A stretch of DNA of 64,000 nt, from assembly GCA_003116995.1 (NCBI GenBank), contig BDSL01000028.1:372001-436000 (forward strand), written 5' to 3'. The notes below the pieces were generated by a model. The model saw only the letters and a program-made list of their open reading frames with translations. It was not told the DNA's origin and searched no databases. The position numbers and the translations under genes were made by a program. Source of the DNA: Yamagishiella unicocca. Taxonomy: Eukaryota; Chlorophyta; Chlorophyceae; Chlamydomonadales; Volvocaceae. Numbering within the stretch: position 1 is the stretch's first letter; every line of letters starts with the position of its first letter. Of the stretch, positions 21,501 through 32,880 are shown piece after piece.

Positions 21501-24500
21501 TACTCCAGCACCAGCAGCAGCTCGTGGCCGTACACTCTGGAGGAGGAGGCCGCCTCCTGCTGGGCCACGGGGGGCCCGTCGGCTGGGTTGATCTCGAGCT
21601 CGCTGACGTCAGCACCGCTGCCGCGAGTGGTGGAGCCGCTGCTGGCGGCGGCGGCATGGCTGCGGGGGGTGCGGCGAGTGGACAGCGGCGGTTGGATGGT
21701 GGCGGTTGGTTAGTTGCGGCGGTTGGATAGTGGCGATTGGTTGGTTGCGGCGAGGGGCACCACCCAGCAAGGGGCACCACCCAGGGCCCCACCTCTCCGC
21801 TCCGCCAGCGACCTCGCGTATCGGCCGGAAGCTGTAGGTGTACGTCTGTACGATATTCGGGTGCGACATGGCCGAGCTGATGGCCGCCTCCATGACCGCC
21901 ATCTGCCGCCGCCGCTGGTCCTGCAGGTGCCGTACATAGGGCCCGGGCGGCCGCGGGAGGAGGGGGGGGGGGTATATAAGAGAAATCGCGAGGGTTCGCT
22001 TGCTTGCCGGTCCCGAGTGTTATGTGCCCGCGGACGTTTATCGCGCCTCTGCCTTCCCCGGTTGTCAATTTGTTTTCAATCTGCTGCGGCTCCATCTTCA
22101 ATCTAGCCAGTCAGCAAGCACACATACAGCACATGGACCGCCCGGCCGCAGCTAGCAGCCGCAGTAGCAGGATTACAGCAGTAGTGGGATTACGGCAGCA
22201 GCACCGGTAGCAGCAGCAGCAGGCGCCCACCCGCTCGCGCACCTGGGTCAAGTTGCCCGACAGCACCAGCACCTTGAGCGCCACCACGGTGCCGTGCCAA
22301 ATGCCTGCAGACGCGGGGATGGCGGCGGTGGGGGGAGGTTGCAAGGAAAACCCGTGTACGAAAGAAAACGGGGAGGGAAGGGCTCTCGCCGCGGTAACAA
22401 ACCCACTCCCCCCGGTCCCCGCGGACTCCGCACCTACCCAACCACCCAACCACCCAACCACCCGCCCGCCAACCTGCCTTTATACACCTTGCCAAAGGAA
22501 CCCTCGCCGACCATCTGCATCATCTGTAACAAGGAGGTGGGTTGGGGATGCGGGGGCCGGGGCGGTGGCCAAACGCCGAGATGCCGGTACTGCTATGCGT
22601 GCTAGTTTAAGTCTTCCACACTGCAAGGGGTGGAACATGGATGTGCCGCGGCTGCGCTGAGCGCCAACCGGCTGGACCGCCTTCTCCCCGACTTCGCCCC
22701 ATCTGGGTCGGTACCAGGCCACCCGCACCTGCACATTGAGCGGCGCATCCGTCTTCCTGCCGGACAGCAGCGACCTCCGAATCGCCTCCACATCCATAGG
22801 GTCGGACGTCACGCTCGCCGCCGCCGCCGCCGCCGTGCCCTTGCTGACAGTCCTGCTGCTGCTGGAGCCGCCGCCGCGTGTCTCGCTGCTGGCCTCCCTC
22901 GAGCCATCGCCGCCGCCGCCGCCGCCACCGCTGCCGGCGGTGCCGCACCCAGACGCGGTCGCCCGGCGGTCCGCAAGGTCCTTGCCCTGGTGTACGACAG
23001 CTGCGCCGTCGCGCTCCGCCCCTGCCGTACCGTGACGGCCGGGAGCGCCTCCCACGCCCATGTTGCCCAGGGGGGACATGCTGCGAGCGTCATCGCCGCC
23101 GCCGCCGTCACCCTTGCCGACCGTGGCCGTCAGCGGCATGCCGGCGGCGGCGGCGGCAGCGGCGGCGGCGGCATCGGCCTTGGAGCAGCGGTGACGGCGT
23201 ACGGCAACCAGCGTGCAAGCGAGGACGGACAACAGCGCGAGGACGGTGCCGCCGCCTGCGAATGGCAGTGGCAGCCACCGCCGGTTGGTTGGCGGTTGAG
23301 GCAGCAACGGGACAACGGGTTTACGAGTACCGATCAGCTGCCGCCCGGCCTCTTACTCAAGAGATGCAGCCTAGGGGTGGCCTTTTCGTGCAGCCCTCGT
23401 ACCTCCGAAACCAATCGCCAGTCCCAAGACGAGCGGCGAGGGGCCGCTGTCCCCACCCTCGTCGCCAGAGGGGGCAGCATCTGCCGCCGCCCCCGCCTCC
23501 AAGGGGGGCGGCACCGCGTCTCCGAAGCGCCGCGCCAGCTCCTGCCGGTGGACTCCCGAGGAGGGAGGAGGAGGAGGAGATGTCAGGGGGGTGAATGAGG
23601 GAATGTGATTCACGTGCGGTACAGGGGACTATAGGGCCCAACCAATTTCCCTCTCGGCCCAACCCAACCCAACCCATCTGGTGCCTCCGCACCCGCCCCC
23701 CCCCTCCCCAGCCCCCCGCGCCAATACACACCTGCGCGAGACAGCGCTCGGGGGAGCTGGTCTTGGGGCACTCGGGGTCAACCTGATGCTCACACACGAT
23801 GTGGCTGTCCTTGTACGACACGTCGTACCCTCCGCCGTCCGCCAGGACGCCGTCCATAGGCTGCGTGTGTTCGGGTGCATTCCGTGATTGGGGCGAAACG
23901 GGGCTGGTGGTAGTGGTGGCGCCGCTCGGACCCTGGCACAACCCCAGCCCAGATCTCATGACCATAAGGCCCTCCCGCCCGGCCCCACAGTACGGCGCCC
24001 ATCCCCGGCACCCTGCAGACATCACGCGCCCGCCACCCCAACCCATTCACCCACCGTTGATGTGTGCCTCCCCCCTCGCCACCCCAACCCATTAGCCAAC
24101 CGTTGGTGTGTGTTTTCCCCCCTCGCCACCCCATTTTCCCCCTCGCCACCCCATTTCCCCCCTCGCCACCCCATTTCCCCCCTCGCCACCCCATTTTCCC
24201 CCTCGCCACCCCACCAACCCACCGCCACCTCCACCGCGAGCGAACTGACGACGATGGACGGCCTCCTGCACACCGGCATCAGAGTTGAGGTGCTCCAGCA
24301 GAAGGACGAGTCGTTGCGCAGAGAGATGTCGGGCGGGACCTGCGCGTGTGTGTGTGTATGTGTGGGTGTGTGGGGTGGGGTGGGGTGGGGTGTGGGAGAG
24401 TGATGTCGCATACACAAGGGCAGGCAGAAGGGCCTTATATGGTATGCACAGCAAGGGGCTGAGACCCCGCACGCCCCAACCCCATACGGCATCACCCACG

Positions 24501-26517
24501 TACCGTTACCGTAACACACGGTGGGCCATAGCCTGCCGTGTGCATGTCTACATCCCGTTCACATGACACCACACCACACCACACCGCACCGCACCACACC
24601 ACACCACATCCCGTTCACACCACACCACACCGCACCGCACCACACCACACCACATCCCGTTCACATGACACCACACCACACCACATCCCGTTCACACCAC
24701 ACCACACCACACCACATCCGTTCACACCACACCACACCACATCCCGTTCACACCACACCACACTCGCTTGCCTGCTCCTGCGCCTGCGCCGCTGGTGGCA
24801 GCGACAGCAGCTGTGCAACTGCCAGGAAGAAGGGCATGCACACGGCCCGGCGCTGAACGCAGTTCACCAGCGCCACCTCGCCGCCGCCGCTCTTGGCCAC
24901 GAAGTCGAGCGACTGGCCGACGTGGTTGAGCGCCTGGATGGATGAATGGGGCACGGCAGCGCATGCCGGCATCGCCGTGAATTTGGACGGAACTCGGCTT
25001 GCGTACCAAAAAGCAGCCGGATGCGTCCGGGTGCCAGGGATGCGTCCGGGTGCCAGGGATGCGTATGGGTGCCAGGGATGCGTCCGGGTGCCAGGGATGC
25101 GTATGGGTGCCAGGGGTGTGTACGGGTGCCAGGGATGCGTCCGGGTGCCAGGGATGCGTATGGGTGCCAGGGATGCGTATGGGTGCCAGGGATGCGTATG
25201 GGTGCGGCTGGGCAGCCCCCAGCCGTCCACTGCCCCAGTCCTCCAGCATGCATCTCAAAACGTCTGTTCTAAACGGTTTTTTCGGGCATCCACGCTTCCA
25301 CGGGTCTTCTCGAACCCCCAATGCCCCAGGCCGCCGCCCCATCCAGTCGCCAGCCCCTAGCAGCTGCCCGCGCCGTACTTTAAAGACCTCCAGGTTCCGG
25401 AGCGTGAGCGTTACGCCCGGGCTGAGCCGCAGGAGGGAGCTGAGGAAGTTCATGTCCAGCCGTGTGTGCGTCCCCCGGCTGGAGCCTACGATCGTCAAAT
25501 TTGATCGAAGCACGGGCGTCGGGCGCCCGCCCAAGCCCAGCGCCGCCGCCGTCTCCGCATTGATGTCAATGCCGCCGCCGACGGCAGCGCCGTCGAGGCC
25601 GGCGATGGCGGCGTCGGCGTCGGCCGCGAGGAGCGTGATGTCGTTTGCGATCCGGATCTCGGTTATGTTGCCGGAGTACAGCAGCCGGAAGACGTCCAGG
25701 GAGGTACCTGCGGGGACGCGGCCCGAAAGGTGGGAGGGAGGCTGGTGTGGGTTGGTTGCGCCTGAAGCCGGGCGCGTGGAGCCGCTGCGCCGTGTTGGGA
25801 GCTGGCGGCGGGCAGCGCGCGAAATAGCCCGACGCGCGCTCCGAAACCCAGGTCAACGCACCGCCCTGTACGACCAACACCGTCTGTACCGACTCGCCTC
25901 GCCTGCCGCGCAGTCCTAAGGCAGCGGCCCCAAACCTAAAACCTGTCTTACTCTCCGACCCCCGCCTCAGCCGCGGGACCACCAAGGCCGCCTAAACACA
26001 CGGGGGAGGGTGACGCGTGGGCGATACTCGCGGTACGACACATCGTATACGATGAGTGGGGTTTTAGCTAGGCGCGTGGCCGCCGTGCGGGACCAGCGTG
26101 GGGACGAGCGCAAGGCGGTGGAGTCCTTCCCGGCTATCCGCCCAAAAGTCGAGTACATGCGTCGTTACGTGGCGCCACCCGACTGCTCGCTCAGTCGGCA
26201 GCCCCCCCTTCTGCCTGGGCCCTGTGGCCACGTCACCCCGCCCAGGGGCCCGGCGGCCCCCGACGTGTCTCCCCCCCCAGCGTACTTGCGGTGCCAATGA
26301 AGAAGGGTGGCGGCGGTGGCGGCAGCGACGGAGGGGACGGCGGCGGCAACGGTGGCGCCGTAGGCTGCTGCTGCTCCGTTTCCTGCTGCAACATCCGCCG
26401 CGTTGTGGCCGGGGCTGCTGCCGATGCTCCGGGCAGCAGCGGCACGGCAAGGAGTACCAGAAGCGGCAGCAAGAGCAGCTGCGAGGGCGGAAGTGCGAGC
26501 TGCGGCGGCGGAGTCAT
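18502..26517 (-). CDS. Transmembrane serine/threonine (TKL-type) protein kinase
   Basis: Single-pass surface kinase, 1,099 residues. Eighteen exons: 26517-26286, 25707-25379, 24933-24772, 24339-24229, 23860-23732, 23541-23403, 23255-22729, 22523-22478, 22304-22243, 21920-21793, 21659-21498, 21344-21071, 20773-20696, 20367-20182, 20015-19935, 19610-19586, 19357-19135, 18907-18502. All junction phases agree. A signal peptide (LLLLPLLVLLAVPLL) opens exon 1. The ectodomain has SNLTIVGSS and GVTLTLRNLEVFK; the membrane helix (LVLGLAIGFGG joined to GGTVLALLSVLACTLVAV) is at about 358-383. Kinase motifs: VGEGSFGKVYKG (about 547), VVALK Lys 569, HGDIKVSN 786-793, DFG 858-860, MAPE 888-891, VDVYAFGV and KRPTF. 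The HRD Arg is Gly. Low-complexity inserts occupy exons 12 and 14. Introns after exons 3 and 8 appear to be GC-AG. Exon 4 may end at 24223 instead of 24229. The ligand is unknown. Confidence 0.92.
19820..19940. repeat. Minisatellite in kinase intron 15
   Basis: About five copies of a 24-base unit built from GACCCACCGACCCACCTGTG, directly after the donor of the exon carrying DFG. The unit includes the donor-like CACAGGTGGG on the coding strand. Confidence 0.75.
22337..22371 (+). repeat. Dispersed intronic repeat, family 3, copy a
   Basis: TTGCAAGGAAAACCCGTGTA followed by CGAAAGAAAAC, in the kinase intron between exons 8 and 9. A near-identical copy is in EYA intron 1 (31026-31062). Both host genes are on the minus strand, so the orientation relative to transcription is the same. 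Confidence 0.75.
24108..24215. repeat. Minisatellite CCCCTCGCCACCCCATTT, kinase intron 4
   Basis: About six copies of a 19-20 base unit (CCCCTCGCCACCCCATTTT with variants) abutting the donor of exon 4. Confidence 0.85.
24553..24768. repeat. CACCA-rich satellite, kinase intron 3
   Basis: Imperfect array of ACACC pentamers broken at intervals by CCCGTTCA, spanning about 215 bases right up to the exon 3 end at 24772. It lies just inside the suspected GC donor. Confidence 0.85.
25016..25206. repeat. 19-nt minisatellite, kinase intron 2
   Basis: About ten copies of a 19-base unit (GCGTCCGGGTGCCAGGGAT, alternating with GCGTATGGG variants) in intron 2. The family 1 dispersed repeat follows at 25240. 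Confidence 0.85.
25240..25311 (+). repeat. Dispersed intronic repeat, family 1, copy d
   Basis: Contains CTCCAGCATGCATCT, AAAACGTCTGTTCTAAACGG and GGGCATCCACG. It is in the kinase intron 2, antisense to the kinase. This is the longest match to the CLPTM1 intron copies. Confidence 0.75.
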
Positions 26518-29500
26518 TGTGGCGGCAGCAGAGGCATCTGGGCCAGGAGGGGCGGACGATGCGGATTCGTCCGTATCAGCGCCAAGGTCGCAATCCGCTT
26601 TTGGCGCTGCAGTTCTGGAGCACGGGCGGACACGGCCTTCACCTTCCAGACGGTACGTGTATTCTGCTGATGCTGTTCGTAATCGGCCGTGCGGCCACGC
26701 CTTGGCGCGGAGTTGCGCCATACGCCCAGACGGCCACCGCTGGCGCAATTCCGTCGCAACCGCAGCCGGCCACCCAAGGCGCCAGCGTGGCCAGCCAATC
26801 CTTTTTTTATAGGTATGTATGTGAGTGGCTATCGACTCCGTGAAGCCTGGTACGACGCTGGTGAAGTCCGATATTGGTTAGGACCAGCCGATGCCCCGCG
26901 GGCCGCTGGGCACCCTTTCGACAACTCACACGCCGAAGGGTTCGTAGAAATCTGATTGTAACGCCTCGAGAGGATTTAAGTGGCAGAATGAGATTGCTGT
27001 GTGTTGAACCAGACCGTTGTATGTGTTCTACTGTTCCACTGAGCGACGCTTGCCCCGAGTCCTCGAGCAGTACAGAATGGACGTCAAACTTATAAAATGC
27101 AGAATATACGATCACGGTTATCCTAGACACGACTTTGAGGGCCAAGGTTGGTTTGACGACCTAAACTTCAGCAAGCGTCGACTTTATGCGCTACAGCAGC
27201 ATTCGCTTCATTTTTGCGTGAACACCTTATCGGGTTATCGAATTGAAATTTTCGTCTGTGCACGCTCGGGCAGACCGGTAGATCGGGTCACGACACGCTC
27301 GCATATGCACCTTCGCGGCATTCGTATGCCGTCGGGCTAACAAGGCAACTCGAGGACGAGCTTACAATAATGTGATAAAATATTCGCTTAATATTAATAA
27401 GCTGTTACATTGTCCGCAAGCACTGGCGAGCCCAGGTCGAGAGGGGCCGAGACCTCACCGCACGAGAGCCAGCGCTAGCAGCCAGCGGACGCCCCAAAAG
27501 GCACAGTGTAAACAGGATACCATGCCTCACCCAAAAGGGCGTGGGCTCGGCAAAACCGACAGCCCGAACCGACGGTGGGACCGGACAGCCCGGGCCGATT
27601 TAAGTTTCGGACTATATGCGGGGTTATGTACTATAGCCCTCTTATCGGCTTGCCTGGCTAGCCTAGCACCAAGGAAAGGATTGCCAATGATTGGGGAGCG
27701 GCGTGCTGGAGTTGGCAAAAAGCGGTGACTGCAGGAGCTGGAGATGCTCTCGACAGCACACAAAAAGACGGACCAGCGCCCTCTGGCGCGGTCCGTGCGA
27801 AAGCACGGAGAGGCGCCCGTAGGCGCAGGAAACCAAGCGCTCGAAGGCGCAGCCCAGCGCGGCCACACTGGCACGGCGAAAAAACAACACGCGGAACGAA
27901 ACACCTAACACGCTGCGCCCTAAGCGCCTTGACAACGCCCCCAAAGGCCAAACCCGAAAAAAGCGCCAGCGGCACAACACACCTTGTCGACTGGGGTTCG
28001 TCAGGGTCACCGGGAAACACCTAACACAGACAGACTGGCCATATTTAGGCCGCGCTGACAACGCTGACATATTTGTGCTATAAGGGCGCCTGCTCCGTCC
28101 ACTGTCCTGTTGTGCTGTCGTTCTTCGAGCGAAACCGACCTGTGTATGGGGGGCTGTCGACGCGGGACCACTAGGGCGGGCGGGGGGAAGAGTAGAGAGC
28201 AATAAAGAGCTCCAATAGTGAAGGCAGAATGCCGAACTATTGATCAGGTAAGGAATAAATACAAAGCTATAGTCGCTTCTCTCCTGCCGCTCCTAAGTAC
28301 AAATTGTAAGATTCGTACCGTTGGCCGTCGGAGTACCTAGGGCATACCAAGAGACTTGGGACGAGGTACTACCTGCTTTTTTGCGTAGGAATACACAAGG
28401 CTGGCTTACTGGGACGCCGCGGCACGCAAGGGCCCGCACCACCAGGAAGTTCACCATATGCATTGCAATAACGAATCTCTGCGTTCCTAAGTCACTAGAG
28501 CCGAACGACAGCTAACCGACCCTTGGATGTCGCCACGTGGCACCGCGACCTCCGCCGCACCCCCAAAGAGCCGCAGCTTGACGCCATATTCATCGCCGCC
28601 ACGCCCTTCTGCATGTAAGCCGTCTTTCATGTCTGATCTCGATCCCAACTTTCTGGGCACGCCTATGCAGCCCTGGAGTTGCTGGCGCCAGCAGGCAGAT
28701 TCGAGGCGGGCCTCCCAAGATGCTTCAGTGCGGCGTTCGCACCTTCCCGGCCAAATCCGCAGTCCCGCAGGTTGACCAGAGCAGACAACAACGGACAGGA
28801 TGCAAATTGTTGCAGCGAAGGGACCATGTTAACAAATATAAGAGAGAGAGGGGGATCGAGAGAGAGAGAAACCATGCCACGCTAACTGTCGGCACAGGCT
28901 CAGTACTGCGTCAAGAGGCCTTTACCTCGACCGACTAGAGCCGCAAGCGCTCTTCAGGAACCATATCGCATCCCTTAACACTAATACGCAGGAACCACCT
29001 TACACTCCTGTACAGTAACACAAGTTCGTTGCACCTGCTGGCCTGCTGGGAGAATGGAGACGGCGGGTGACCGGGGGCGTGGACACCCCAAAAGCGCCGC
29101 CACAGCTGCCCACAGCGCAGGACACCAAACAACAGAAAACGCAACATGCCGACACAGTTGCACGACATTGCCGTACAAAATCGGCATGCGATGCGCAGCT
29201 ACGGGAATGGGCGGTGTGCAGCGCCGAAGCATGAATAGGAAGAAGACGGCAGCAGCCAAACTTGGAACACTGCACTGCTCAGTCCTGCAGCCGCAGACGT
29301 GCGAACCAGACACCGAGGCGCTCGTCCCGGGGTGAGGGGTGCAACCCGCCGGTGCGAACTAGTGTCCATCGGTCGCAGGATTGCAGGTTGCCCACCCTAC
29401 TGGGGCACTCCCAGGTCATGCCCCAGCTCCCCCTTCCCCTTCCTCAGCCTCCAGCATTAAACCAAAAATGTATTTGACACCAAACTGGACGCCCCTGCCG

Positions 29501-29624
29501 CTGCCTCCGCCTTTGACTGAACTGGTACTGGACCGCATAAAATAATTTGCAATCAATTTACCCTATATCGCAATGCCCCTCAGACATTCCCCCTCAACAC
29601 CAGTTTGCCACATGGGCATGCCCA
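26518..29624. other. Gene-poor region between kinase and EYA
   Basis: No recognised gene. A 107-codon plus frame at 27017-27340 (motif YRMDVKLIKCRIYDHGYPRH, then GWFDDLNFSKRRLYALQQHS) looks protein-like in composition but I cannot assign it; it may be a remnant of a mobile element or a lone exon. A longer minus frame at 28202-27663 and its plus-strand counterpart lie in a GC-moderate tract with no domain. A short AG-rich microsatellite lies at 28840-28870. Confidence 0.3.
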
Positions 29625-32387
29625 TTAGTAAGCCTCCCGCGCCGCGCTCAGCACATCCTCAGCGCGAATCGACGGCACCGGTCGCGGCAGCTGCCACGGC
29701 TGCAGCAGCAGCGACTCGGCCCCCGGCAGAGGGCTGTCGCTGCGCTCTCCTGCTCCTGCCGCCGCCACACTAGCCTCCGCGGATGGCGGCAGCTCCCCAC
29801 CCGCCGCTGTCTCCGCCGGCTCCCTCAGGGCCACGCGCACGAAGCCCCAGCCAAGGACCGCCGCCGCCCGCTCCTCCTCCAGACCGTCCCCCACCGCTGC
29901 GTACGCCGAGTTGGGGCCCAGCCGCGCACGGAGGGAGCGGAAGACGTCCAGCTTGGAGTGCCCGCTGGCGCTGTAGACGTCCTGTGCGGGCGGGCGGGCG
30001 GTGGTTGGGTTGGGCTGGGAGGTTAGGTTGCATTAGGGGTTGGGTGTCAAGTTGGATGATAACTGCCCGGGCCCACAGCCATGTGAGCCTGCACAGCCAT
30101 GCAGGCGGACCATCATGCAGTCATGCGAGAGGAGGCAGGCCCGAGCAAGTGGGTGAGAGGACCTACGACGGCCGCGCGGCTGCGACCACTGTTGCTGGCG
30201 GGGCCGCCCCCCCACAGCACATCACTCGGTGACGCCAGCTCCTCCTGCGCCGAGTACAACGTCCGCTGAGTGCCTGGCACCCCAGACGTCCGCAACCAGG
30301 ATGCCATCCCCACCCTCACCCAGCCACCTGCACAGCCAAATGTGCGCCATGGCCCCCAGTGCTACAAAACCACTCCTCCCAGCGCAAAAAGCGCCCTGCG
30401 CTTCTGCCGTCCGCCCGAGCCCGCCCTTCCATCCGTCCCCACCCGAATGTCGAAATGCTGGTCCAGGCCCCACAGCATCAGTTTGCCTAATGTGGCAACC
30501 AGGTGTCCAGCTGAGACCAGCACGTGCCGCACGTTGCGGAAGACCAGCGGCGGCGCAACACCTGCCGGCGTGTCCCCCGCAACCGCCGCCGACACGCTTC
30601 CCAGCAGCCGTCGTGCGGCTGCCACCCAGCCGCCCGTCAGGCGCTCCGCTTCCGCCAGTGCTTCCGCTAGTGCACGGCAGTCGGCCTCCCCGATTGCGCC
30701 AGGGAGGCCGCCGGCGCCCCCGCCGTAGAGCTCAGCGATGCGCTCCAGGGTGGCGCGGTCCACAATGCCGGCGGCCGCTGCGGTGGAGGCGGCCGGGGAG
30801 GCGTTGCCGTCGGCGTCCGCCTGCTCCTGTGCTGCTGCGACCGTGGTCTGGGCCCACAGCTCCGCAAAGCACAGCGGGTCGATGTCGTCCAACTGGAAGG
30901 ATCGCCAGGCCGGGACGGGGGTGGGTCGGGTTAAAGTGGGCCGGTCGGGCTGATTTGGGTCGGGTTGATTTGGTTCGACTAGGGTCGACTTGACCGGCGG
31001 GGTGAAGTTTGCCTATGTCAGGCTGGGTTGCAAGGAAAACCCGTGTACGAAGGAAAACCCGTCAGGTGGGGTGAGAGCGCAGGAGCATGACTGCAAGAGC
31101 CAGCCATCCGCCAGACGGCATGCTGCGCTACCCACCCAGCCGAGCCGCGCGGCTCCCGGCTACGCGCAGCCCTCCACCCACCTTTCGGAAGGCCATGTGG
31201 TTGTCACAAAAGCTGAAGACGATCTGCGCCAGCTGCTGACCCAGTTCGGCCGCCTTCACCAACAAGTCGGAGGCCCCGTCAGCGCCGCCGCCAGCCGCCG
31301 CCGACTGCTCACTACTCGCAGCACCGGTCGGCGCGGCTGCGGCGGAGGCGCCAGCTGCAGCGATGGCAGCTCGCGCGAAGGCACCGCTGAGCAGGGAGTT
31401 GAATATGATAAGCGTCTCGTCCAGGTCCCACACAACTACCAGATCAACGGCTGTGGCTGCCGGTTGATCGACGGCGGGGCCCACACCAGATGTATCAAAC
31501 ATGCTATCGATGGCGACCGCAGCTGTGCTAACAGTGCCATTGTCGGGAGCGTCAGTGGCAGCCTTGATGCCGCCTGGCGCTGCCTCTGACGAAACCACTG
31601 CCGTCGTTACAGCAGAGGTAGCGGCGATGACGGTTTCCATTGGTGTGTCGGCGTGCGCCATTGGGTCGTACATTTCGTCAGGCCCACCGCCGCCGGCGGC
31701 CGTGTGACCCGCTGCTACTGCCGCCGCCATCTCATACGATGATCCCTCAAAGGCGGAACCATTGCTGCAGGCAGCCGCTGGAGCTGGCGGCTCCTGTGGT
31801 CGAGCCCCGCTGTACGAGGCCCACCCCTTCCAGCTGTCCGTGGCGACGGCACCCGCTGTGACGGCGGTCTCCCCGTCTGTCATGGCACTGTGGCCATGAT
31901 AGCTCTTCCACGCATACTGCTGAGGGTGATGAAGTTGATCATACCCAGGATGTTGGCGAGGGTTTGACGGCGGCTGCCAGTTTGCGTTTGAAGCGGATGC
32001 TGAATGTTGGAGATGGGGCACCGAGGCCGTGAGGCCGGTTGCTGCTGTGCCCTGGACCCAAGGATGCTGGTGTGCGTTGCCTTGTAAGTTTCCACCGACG
32101 ATATCCGGGCAGGACGATGCGTAAGCATGTTGCTGCGCCGGTTGCCCGCCATGCATCGCGTGCGGATGTACTTGTTGCGGATCATGCAAGGAGGTATTCC
32201 TAGCTGGTTGCGGGGCCTGGCCCATCGCTTGAAGGAAAGCTGACGAGCCGTGCACGGCTTCACCCCATTCCATGGGTGCCGCCGCCCGCGCTGCTGCCGC
32301 AGCAGCTTCCCACGGCGGGGCGTTGACCTGGTGAACTGGTGCTCCTGATGTCCCCAGGTACCCATCCATCGTTCCAGGTTGATACAT
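29625..32387 (-). CDS. EYA: Eyes absent (EYA) homologue, HAD-type protein phosphatase
   Basis: HAD-superfamily phosphatase; EYA enzymes use an Asp nucleophile and dephosphorylate tyrosine, and land plants carry a single EYA-like gene (family knowledge). Three exons, phase 0: 32387-31182, 30892-30443, 29981-29625; 670 residues. Exon 1 encodes a long disordered N-terminal part rich in Ala, Gln, His and Pro, then the catalytic motif VVVWDLDETLIIFNSLL with DLDET at 321-325, matching the EYA signature VWDLDETIIIFHSLL. Exon 2 carries LDDIDPLCFAEL and, after an Ala-rich insert, RHVLVSAGHLVATLGKLMLW, equivalent to NVLVTTTQLVPALAKVLLYG. Exon 3 has DVYSASGHSKLDVF and GDGLEEE (583-589), the acidic motif that holds magnesium. 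Catalytic residues look intact. The promoter is probably shared with the divergent kelch gene. Confidence 0.92.
31026..31062 (+). repeat. Dispersed intronic repeat, family 3, copy b
   Basis: TTGCAAGGAAAACCCGTGTA followed by CGAAGGAAAACCC in EYA intron 1; one-base difference from the core of the kinase-intron copy at 22337-22371. Confidence 0.75.
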
Positions 32388-32880
32388 TTTGTCGCCGGCT
32401 GTTACCGTTTTAAGGGCGAATAGGCGGCATATGAATTGTGATACCCCGGTTCAAAGGTTTCCTAAGTCAGCGTATACACAGTTGAACATGCAAATATATA
32501 TCGAGTGATGATAGAAAGCCTCGGATAGCCAATGAGTCCTTGGCCGTCCTGGCGGCAGTTCTGAATCCCGCTCCGAAAGAAACCGAATCTGCGCGTCTCC
32601 GTAAGTGTCAATTCGACTGTTTCGCAAGTGCATTTACATCATTTTTGATTTACATGACATTGTAGGTTTCATCGTATCCTTGCCAATCTGCGCCCTCCTG
32701 AAAGGATTTGTCGACTTGGCCTGCCGTGGCCGGGACGGCCGCAGACCACACCTCGGGCAATAGAAATTATCTCAACTTCGCGCACAAACTCCTCGCGCAT
32801 ACCAGGGTGCGGCGTCATTCCGGACGAGCGGCGGCAGCATATCGGCAAACCTCTGCGCAGCCGTTGCCAAGACCAACAGG
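32388..32880. promoter_or_regulatory. Putative bidirectional promoter EYA / KLHDC4-like
   Basis: The EYA and kelch start codons are divergent and 493 bases apart, with no exon-like stretch between. The interval is AT-richer than its flanks. Inference from layout; no specific element identified. Confidence 0.4.

Noticed and set aside
24553..24768. Possible CRISPR-like or VNTR array with CCCGTTCA spacers
   Set aside because: Simple pentamer satellite with irregular spacing inside a eukaryotic intron; no unique spacers.
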